DNA from: Desulfobacteraceae bacterium
Lineage (GTDB): Bacteria; Desulfobacterota; DSM-4660; Desulfatiglandales; Desulfatiglandaceae
Reading direction: 5' to 3'
Length of the DNA: 8,209 nt
Assembly: GCA_013203065.1 (NCBI GenBank)
Contig: JABMQV010000556.1
Coordinates: 1-8,209 of the forward strand
This document shows positions 1 through 5,118 of the stretch, one piece after another. The notes under the pieces were generated by a model, which did not search any database, was not told the origin of the DNA, and saw only the letters and a program-made list of their open reading frames with translations. Every line of letters starts with the position of its first letter. Positions within the stretch are counted from its first letter, which is position 1. Made by a program: the position numbers and the translations under genes.

Positions 1-495
1 GTGGACGAGACTAAATGTGCGGCCTGCTTGGAATGTCTGGATATGTGCAACGAGGGGGCCATCCGCATGGTGCCTCGCGAGCGGCCCCTGACCATGGGGG
101 TAGACCCCCTGGATGTGGATCAAGATGAGCTCCAGGCCCTGTGCGATCGGGCGCGTTTTGACCCGGATGATCCAATCTGCCTATGCACCTTAACCCCGGC
201 CAAGGAAGTCGCCGCAGCGATTCTGAAAGGGGCGCAGACACCGGAAGAGGTGACCCTGATGACCGGAATCCGCACCTCTTGCGGGATGTGGTGCATGGCG
301 CCGATTCTGAGATTGCTGAAGGCTCACGGCCTGGAGACAGCGCCCCCCAAGGGTTATCGTTGGTATGACGTGGATGCCAACTTATGGGATATCCCCGAGG
401 CGGTCTCCCGAAAATATCCCGAGTACTACCTTGAAGAGGACAAGAAACTGTATGATGAGAGCATGTTGGACAACCTGATTTTGATGTTGACCTAG
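1..495 (+). CDS. 4Fe-4S ferredoxin / BFD-like [2Fe-2S] protein, probably 5'-truncated
   Basis: This reading frame is open from the first base of the window. The GTG at position 1 cannot be shown to be the true start, so the visible 164 residues are probably the C-terminal part of a longer protein. Residues 6-16 carry a [4Fe-4S] ferredoxin motif, C6-x2-C9-x2-C12-x3-C16. Residues 60-98 carry C60-x-C62-x31-C94-x3-C98, the pattern of BFD-like [2Fe-2S] domains, which act in electron transfer or as docking domains on larger oxidoreductases. The last 55 or so residues are acidic and aromatic-rich and I recognise no domain there. The stop codon is 10 bases before the next start, and the next gene's ribosome binding site overlaps this stop, so the two are very likely cotranscribed. 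It is probably a cytoplasmic electron-transfer component; its partner is unknown. The motifs are seen directly, while the function is family knowledge. Confidence 0.8.
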   Translation: MDETKCAACLECLDMCNEGAIRMVPRERPLTMGVDPLDVDQDELQALCDRARFDPDDPICLCTLTPAKEVAAAILKGAQTPEEVTLMTGIRTSCGMWCMAPILRLLKAHGLETAPPKGYRWYDVDANLWDIPEAVSRKYPEYYLEEDKKLYDESMLDNLILMLT

Positions 496-505
496 AGGAG
501 ACACC

Positions 506-1900
506 ATGCTGGAAACCGCCATTCAACCGCCGGAGATCATGCCTTCCGTCTTTGGCCCGGAGCTGCCACGGCAGCGAGCGGCCGACCTCTCGGGGATAGT
601 TTCCCTGAAGGTGAGCCAGCTTTTTGAAGACATTGCCCAGGCCATATATCTGCGGGGCGATGACCTTTCCGTCGTCCGGCAAGCCACGAAAGAGGCCCTG
701 GCCGTTGTGGATATGGGTATGATTAAGGCCCAGGATTCAATCAACATCCTTTGTTCCGAGCATGCCTTCAACATCCTGGAAGGTAAGCCTTACGCGGAAA
801 TGCTCAAAACCATAAAAGACGTGGTCCAGGAACGAACGGGCTGTCGGAACATCAGGTTGAGATTCTGCGCAGGGGGAGGAATAACCGAAGCCCGGGAGAT
901 AATCCCCTATTTCCAACTCGATTCCCATTTCAGCGGTCAAGTCCGCGGGACAGGCCCCTTTGATCGAGGGGTCCCTATCAAAACCGAAATCGGCACACTC
1001 TACGGTCTGGCCCGGGTCTATGACGCCGATTGGATTATCCACGCCCACAATGATGACCCAAGGGAGATCTATTTTCATCGTTTGATTGACCGAGCCCTCA
1101 AGCCGTTTACCATGAGTTACGCCCGGTTCGAGACACGGTCGGTCTACCATATGAATTTCGGTAATCGCAGCAGCAATATTGTCCCCAGGGCCATATTTGA
1201 TTCCCCCTTTGTCCAAGAAAAATTCGCCTTCACGTGTTTCCTGACAACTTCACCCGCGGGCATCACCGGTGTGGATGCCGACAATGATCTTCATCAACTT
1301 AACCGCCGGCTGACGGTGAATACCCTGAACTCCTACGGCAAGCTCATGCGCCTTTTTGCCGAAATCGACGAGTGCGTGGCTGTGTTGGATGCGGGGAGAT
1401 GGCCGTGGTACCTCCATGCAGGTGGTCTGACCTCGGGGAATCTGTTCAAGGCCCCCATCGATTTTATGGACCTTTCGGTTGGTTCCATACGAAAAGAGAA
1501 GGGGGGTGTAAAACTGAATCCGGCCGTCAAGGCCCTGGTCATCAACTACGCCTGGCGGGAGCTATTTGTAGAGCTGCCCCGCATCTATCCGACCATCGTG
1601 GCTGGCTCCGCCCTTGCCCGAGGGCTGGCCAAACGAATCCTGAAACACTCGGTCGTGGCCGAAAGTCTTCAAACAGCCATGGAATTTGCCCTCCGGATAT
1701 CAAAGACCGATAAGATTATAATATTTGACGGCAGTTACGGCAGCATTAACCTTAGCCCGGCGTTGGGGGAGTATCTTTTGGAAAAAGCCCCTGAAGTGGA
1801 CCAAAGGGTTGAGGAAGAATTATTGCCCATGTGGCTCCTACAAAGGGGCATTGATCCGGAGACGGTGCAGGGTCCGGTCTTAGATAGGCGCTCAGGGTGA
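506..1900 (+). CDS. Conserved protein, tentatively LarA-like (nickel-pincer racemase superfamily)
   Basis: A 464-aa soluble protein with no signal peptide or membrane segment. The ATG is preceded by GAGGAG at 495-500, which overlaps the upstream stop. I do not recognise it with certainty. The layout of the middle resembles lactate racemase LarA: an Asp-x-His element (D139, H141), a GTGPFDRGVPIK segment (about 148-159) like the LarA 'GTTxxGTPVY' stretch, an ADWIIHAH strand, then H191, K199 and H215. The K199-x15-H215 spacing equals that of the cofactor-linked lysine (K184) and nickel histidine (H200) I recall in Lactobacillus LarA. Against this, the LarA 'GTHR' histidine is not present at the corresponding 'CAGGGITEAR' stretch (121-130), and the 'GFSGG' loop is not conserved. 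It may therefore be a divergent or non-racemase relative. It sits in an operon with the Fe-S/BFD protein and next to a molybdenum enzyme operon, which hints at hydroxy-acid or aromatic-acid metabolism. That link is inference. Confidence 0.85.
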   Translation: MLETAIQPPEIMPSVFGPELPRQRAADLSGIVSLKVSQLFEDIAQAIYLRGDDLSVVRQATKEALAVVDMGMIKAQDSINILCSEHAFNILEGKPYAEMLKTIKDVVQERTGCRNIRLRFCAGGGITEAREIIPYFQLDSHFSGQVRGTGPFDRGVPIKTEIGTLYGLARVYDADWIIHAHNDDPREIYFHRLIDRALKPFTMSYARFETRSVYHMNFGNRSSNIVPRAIFDSPFVQEKFAFTCFLTTSPAGITGVDADNDLHQLNRRLTVNTLNSYGKLMRLFAEIDECVAVLDAGRWPWYLHAGGLTSGNLFKAPIDFMDLSVGSIRKEKGGVKLNPAVKALVINYAWRELFVELPRIYPTIVAGSALARGLAKRILKHSVVAESLQTAMEFALRISKTDKIIIFDGSYGSINLSPALGEYLLEKAPEVDQRVEEELLPMWLLQRGIDPETVQGPVLDRRSG

Positions 1901-1902
1901 AT

Positions 1903-2060
1903 ATAAAAGAGGTAAAATCTGCTCTTGACTCTTTTCCAATTTTTTGAGATGAGGCAAGAGCAGATTTGAATTCGACGTTGTTATTGAGAAACACTCAATT
2001 TTAAGGCGGTACCCTGTTACTTGTTTGGCAAGAGTCAAGGGCAAATCTGACCCCTTTTAT
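1903..2060. repeat. 158-bp inverted-repeat element (MITE/REP-like) between two operons
   Basis: The left arm (1903-1933) and the reverse complement of the right arm (2030-2060) match at 26 of 31 positions. Both begin ATAAAAG and end CTTGACTCTT. Inside the left arm, 1915-1927 (AAATCTGCTCTTG) is perfectly complementary to 1955-1967, giving a second 13-bp stem with a 27-base loop, so the left arm can pair with either partner. The element fills nearly the whole gap between the LarA-like gene (stop at 1900) and the molybdenum enzyme operon. It has no coding capacity. The GGGGTCAG motif in the right arm (reverse strand) recurs at the end of the window. This resembles small non-autonomous palindromic elements such as the REPs linked to Y1-type transposases; that assignment is inference, since no transposase is present here. 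Confidence 0.7.
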
Positions 2061-2063
2061 AAT
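2058..2063 (+). promoter_or_regulatory. Candidate -10 element (TATAAT) for the molybdenum enzyme operon
   Basis: A perfect TATAAT straddles the right end of the inverted-repeat element. Its position would place transcription start near 2070, about 20 bases before the GTG start of the first gene of the operon. No convincing -35 hexamer lies 16-18 bases upstream: the bases there belong to the repeat arm and match TTGACA poorly. The gene may depend on an activator or on another promoter. Treat as a candidate only. Confidence 0.3.
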
Positions 2064-2076
2064 CAGTTGAACAGTT

Positions 2077-2084
2077 AAGGAGGT
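2077..2084 (+). promoter_or_regulatory. Strong ribosome binding site that fixes a GTG start
   Basis: AAGGAGGT lies 8 bases before the GTG at 2093. It is a near-complete anti-16S match at good spacing. It matters because it shows that the N-terminal zinc finger of the [2Fe-2S] subunit is translated; the nearest in-frame ATG codons (from 2171) would cut the finger in two. Confidence 0.85.
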
Positions 2085-2092
2085 ATTTAAAC

Positions 2093-2674
2093 GTGAAAGA
2101 TGACAAATCCAGATGTTCTTGTCCTTACTGCTCAAACACCTTCGATACGGTTAAAGAGTTGGGTAGCCATATGATGGCTGAGCATAAGGGACAACCCCTG
2201 CCGGTACATGAAGGGTTGATTAAGATTACGGTCAACGAAGAATCATACGAGCTTCGGGTTAAGCCAAACTGGACGCTTTACTATCTCCTCCACGACAAGA
2301 TGGGACTGACAGGGGCCAAGATGTTCTGCGATCGAGGCGCATGCGGGTCGTGTACCGTTATCATGGACGGGAGTCCAATCCTTTCATGTATGACCCTTGC
2401 CATGGAGTGCGATGGGAAAACCATAGAGACCATCGAGGGAATCGCGACAGCCAACCATCCCCTCATTGATGCCTATATCAAGCACCACTGCATGCAGTGC
2501 GGTTACTGCACGCCCGGCTTTATAATGACGGCAAAGGCATTGCTGGACAGAAATCCCAACCCGACCGAGGTTGATGTGAAAGAGATCCTTGCGGGCAACC
2601 TGTGCCGGTGCGGCACCTATCCCCAGCATCTGACGGCGGTGTTGGAGGCGGCTGAAAATCTCAGAGGAGGATAA
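2093..2674 (+). CDS. Molybdenum hydroxylase small [2Fe-2S] subunit with N-terminal C2H2 zinc finger
   Basis: A 193-aa electron-transfer subunit of the xanthine dehydrogenase / 4-hydroxybenzoyl-CoA reductase family (CoxS/HcrC-like). From about residue 41 it has the usual two-cluster architecture. The plant-type [2Fe-2S] domain has C79-x4-C84-x2-C87-x11-C99. The helical [2Fe-2S] domain has Q135-C136-G-Y-C139-x31-C171-R-C173, the cluster that lies next to the Mo cofactor. Family members are usually about 150-170 aa. The extra length is an N-terminal C10-x2-C13-x12-H26-x4-H31, an exact C2H2 zinc-finger pattern with a phenylalanine (F17) and a leucine (L23) at the usual hydrophobic core positions. 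The GTG start is chosen for the AAGGAGGT upstream. It is the first gene of the operon, 5 bases before the Mo subunit. A C2H2 finger on this subunit is unexpected; it may bind zinc as a docking element or be a degenerate fold. The enzyme subunit call is firm, while the finger's function is unknown. Confidence 0.95.
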   Translation: MKDDKSRCSCPYCSNTFDTVKELGSHMMAEHKGQPLPVHEGLIKITVNEESYELRVKPNWTLYYLLHDKMGLTGAKMFCDRGACGSCTVIMDGSPILSCMTLAMECDGKTIETIEGIATANHPLIDAYIKHHCMQCGYCTPGFIMTAKALLDRNPNPTEVDVKEILAGNLCRCGTYPQHLTAVLEAAENLRGG

Positions 2675-2679
2675 CCAAA

Positions 2680-3831
2680 ATGGCAAACAAAGTGACGGGA
2701 GATTACCAGAAACTGGAGGCTGAAGGGAGATTTCAAGTCGGGGCGGATGTCCCCAAGGTTACCTTCAGAGAGATAGGAAAACGCGGTGTACACCGTTTGG
2801 ACGGGTATGAGAAGGCAAGCGGGCAGGCAATCTATACCAGGGACATACAGCTTCCGGGGATGCTGTATGCAAGGGTGCTTATGTCCCCTTACCCGCACGC
2901 AAGAATTCAAAAAATGGACACAGGTACGACCGAGGCTCTTCCGGGTGTTAGGGCGATAATCAGATATGATGACGTGGAAGTAAAGGATAGGATGCTCAAT
3001 GGGTGTTATTTTGGCCCGGAATGGGTAGCGCCACGATTGGCAGGTTGGGCACTAAAACCGGTACACCCTGTCCTCGGTGACCAGGCATGGTATGAAGGGC
3101 AACCGCTCGGGGCTGTGGTGGCTGCTGATAGCGAAGATATAGCCCATAGAGCACTGAGACTCCTGAAAGTCACGTGGGAGGAGTTGCCATTTGTTTTGGA
3201 CCAGGAAGAAGCATTAAAGCCGGATGCCCCCATACTACGCCCCGAAGCTGACAATAATTTGATCGAGCGAGAGAGAGAGACGATTAAAATAGGTGACGTA
3301 GAGAGGGGTTTCAGGGAAGCCGACAAGATAATTGAGTTCAGGGCCAAACGGAATGCACATCTATGGGCCGGAGCAGAACTACCCAGTGTCGTGGTCAGAT
3401 GGCGGGGGGACAATCTGGAGCTGTGGGTCCATGAGCAGCAACCCTATCACGCAAAAATGCTGCTATCCGAATGGTTGAAGGTGCCTATGAACAAGATCTC
3501 CATGCATTCACCCTATCAGGGATGTGCATTTGGGGGGAGAGGGAACCCTGCCAATAACTCGGAAAATGGTATGAACATCCTGGCTGCCTTGCTGTCAAAG
3601 AAAACCGGAAGGCCCGTGAAGTTATTGTATGATCGAAGGGAATATTTCTATGGTGAATCGGGTGACATGATGGTAGGCGATTTCAAGGTGGGTGCCAAAA
3701 ACGATGGGACAATCACAGCGGTGCAAATGAAGAATGTGTTTGCCGTTTATAGGGGTACAACCGGTATTGATCACTTTGTTGAGAATACCAAAATCCCCAA
3801 CCTTTTTGTAAAACATCAACCGCAGATGTGA
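2680..3831 (+). CDS. Molybdenum hydroxylase large (Mo-cofactor) subunit, N-terminal part of a split gene
   Basis: A 383-aa reading frame covering the first half of a CoxL/HcrA/XdhB-type molybdopterin subunit. Residues about 36-67 form the 'G-x-x-R-x-D-x-x-x-K-x-x-G' and 'PGMLYARVL' opening of the a/b hammerhead domain. Residues 281-287 (G-C-A-F-G-G-R) are the glycine-rich loop that contacts the Mo-pterin cytosine dinucleotide. The ATG follows AGAGGAGG at 2663-2670. The frame runs into TGA at 3829-3831 just after the family 'NTKIPN' segment, which is the middle of the protein in relatives. The rest of the subunit continues in the -1 frame from about 3802. Either the gene is frameshifted, or the sequence lacks one base, or the ribosome shifts. 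Reading through gives 812 residues, close to the usual 750-800. The enzyme oxidises or reductively dehydroxylates an aromatic, heterocyclic or CoA-linked substrate that cannot be identified here. Confidence 0.9.
   Translation: MANKVTGDYQKLEAEGRFQVGADVPKVTFREIGKRGVHRLDGYEKASGQAIYTRDIQLPGMLYARVLMSPYPHARIQKMDTGTTEALPGVRAIIRYDDVEVKDRMLNGCYFGPEWVAPRLAGWALKPVHPVLGDQAWYEGQPLGAVVAADSEDIAHRALRLLKVTWEELPFVLDQEEALKPDAPILRPEADNNLIERERETIKIGDVERGFREADKIIEFRAKRNAHLWAGAELPSVVVRWRGDNLELWVHEQQPYHAKMLLSEWLKVPMNKISMHSPYQGCAFGGRGNPANNSENGMNILAALLSKKTGRPVKLLYDRREYFYGESGDMMVGDFKVGAKNDGTITAVQMKNVFAVYRGTTGIDHFVENTKIPNLFVKHQPQM
3802..3831 (+). other. One-base frame change between the two halves of the Mo subunit
   Basis: The -1 frame is open from 3783, and family similarity leaves the first frame after 'IPN' (codon AAC at 3799), so the change lies between 3802 and the stop at 3829-3831. 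The stretch holds two homopolymers, T5 (3803-3807) and A4 (3810-3813). One extra T or A would join the halves and give 19 residues from 'IPN' to the conserved arginine of 'CRCEQ', which equals the spacing in typical family members as I recall it. No canonical X-XXY-YYZ slippery heptamer is seen in frame. Confidence 0.8.
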
Positions 3832-5117
3832 GCAAAGGGCCTGCCTGGTGGTGTCGATGTGAACAGCTCCCAAACACTTTTTGCTTCACTCTGGTATTCG
3901 ATCACGTGGCTGTTGAATTGGGGCTTGACCCGACGGAAGTCGCGTTGAAGAACGACGGGTACGAAGACTACGATACAACGGCGCTTTCGAAATACAAACG
4001 CGAGCATGGCTTTCCAGATAGAGACAGCCTCAGGGAATGCATAGAGGCCGGCAAAAAGGCCATCGGCTGGGCTGAAAAATGGCACCCGCCGGGCACAAAG
4101 AAGCTTCCCAATGATAAGATGCACGGCATGGCCTTTACATGGAATCATGAGTGGGATGACACCCGGGGCACAGGCTCCGGCGCTGTGATGATTGAAAACG
4201 ATGGAACGGTCAGCATCATAGGGCAACAGTCGGATATTGGCGTCAACCCCTGGACTACTTACTGCCAGATTGTTGCCGATGAGTTGGGAGTACGATACGA
4301 AGACGTTAACATCAAACCATTTACCCTGGATCATGGTTATGCCCTTATGTCGCCCGATGGTTCGGCCAACCTTTGCACGAATGGAGAGGTACTCAGAAAA
4401 GCCTCACAAAAGGCCAAGAAGATGCTCCTGGAACTGGCCGCGGATAAATTCGACGGAGTAACAGCTGAGGAACTGGATGTCAAGGATAGCGTAATCTTTG
4501 TGAAAGAAGCCCCGGAAGAGCAGAAGACAATACTGGAAATTGTCGCAAGGGCTATGCCCATGTCTGCCTCCGTTGCCTTATGGCCAAAACCGCCTGTTAT
4601 GGCCTCGGCCTGGCACAATCAAGGACTGTGGGGCAGAGCCCTGGAAACCGGACGACCCCATTTGTGCAGGCAGGCCCATTTCATGGAGGTAGAGGTCGAC
4701 ACCGGGACCGGACAGATTGAGGTGACAAAAGTGGTCAACGTCAATGACGTTGGCAAAGCCGTGTCTCCTGAGACAGTAGAGGGACAAATGTACGGTGGCA
4801 CATATATGGGTGTTGGCAGGGCCCTTACCGAGGAGATGGTTTGGGATGAGAACACCGGTGTGCTTCTCAACCGAAATCTTCTGGATTACAAATACGCCAC
4901 GATGCTTGACTGCGGACCTATAGAGACCGTTATCAAGGAAACCGGGATGGGGCATGGTCCCTATGGGGCCGTTGGGGTTGCCGAAGATATTGCCACCGTT
5001 GTTCCCGCACTTCTGGGTCCTGCTGTTTATAACGCAATCGGTGAATGGATTGATGAGTATCCCATCACGGCGGACAAGGTTCTCAAGGCGTTGGGAAAAA
5101 GTCAGGAAAGGGATTAA
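3828..5117 (+). CDS. Molybdenum hydroxylase large (Mo-cofactor) subunit, C-terminal part of a split gene
   Basis: The second half of the Mo subunit, open for 429 codons. The GTG at 3828 overlaps the TGA of the first half, but there is no clear ribosome binding site, so an independent start is doubtful. Early residues read WWCRCEQLPN then DHVAVELGLDP, the family segment equivalent to 'R-x-x-G-x-P-Q...ELGxDPxExRxxN'. The segment around 'GTGSGAVMIENDGTVSIIGQQSDIG' (split over residues 111-136) is the second Mo-cofactor-binding region. Near the C-terminus G383-V-A-E386 corresponds to the 'GxGE' motif, so the catalytic glutamate of the family appears to be kept as E386 of this fragment. Intact motifs and a long clean frame argue that the gene is functional, or was until very recently, and not a decayed pseudogene. 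The stop is 1 base before the FAD subunit start, so the operon is tightly coupled. Alone, this half would lack the hammerhead domain and the first cofactor loop. Confidence 0.85.
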   Translation: MSKGPAWWCRCEQLPNTFCFTLVFDHVAVELGLDPTEVALKNDGYEDYDTTALSKYKREHGFPDRDSLRECIEAGKKAIGWAEKWHPPGTKKLPNDKMHGMAFTWNHEWDDTRGTGSGAVMIENDGTVSIIGQQSDIGVNPWTTYCQIVADELGVRYEDVNIKPFTLDHGYALMSPDGSANLCTNGEVLRKASQKAKKMLLELAADKFDGVTAEELDVKDSVIFVKEAPEEQKTILEIVARAMPMSASVALWPKPPVMASAWHNQGLWGRALETGRPHLCRQAHFMEVEVDTGTGQIEVTKVVNVNDVGKAVSPETVEGQMYGGTYMGVGRALTEEMVWDENTGVLLNRNLLDYKYATMLDCGPIETVIKETGMGHGPYGAVGVAEDIATVVPALLGPAVYNAIGEWIDEYPITADKVLKALGKSQERD

Positions 5118-5118
5118 A

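Noticed and set aside
11..682. 223-codon open frame on the minus strand
   Set aside because: It is antisense to the ferredoxin/BFD gene and the start of the LarA-like gene; its arginine- and proline-rich composition is typical of an antisense shadow.
1983..1999. Short hairpin ATTGAG/CTCAAT followed by TTTT as a terminator of the first operon
   Set aside because: The stem is only 6 bp and A/T-rich, and the U tract is short; it is too weak to call.
3802..3813. Programmed -1 ribosomal frameshift as the sole explanation for the split Mo subunit
   Set aside because: The sequence read in frame offers no canonical X-XXY-YYZ heptamer and I see no obvious stimulatory stem just downstream; kept only as one possibility in the findings.
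4954..5118. N-terminal extension of the FAD subunit to an earlier ATG at 4954
   Set aside because: The added 55 residues lie over the end of the Mo subunit and do not resemble the family; MREFAHINATTIEEA at 5119 is the normal family N-terminus.
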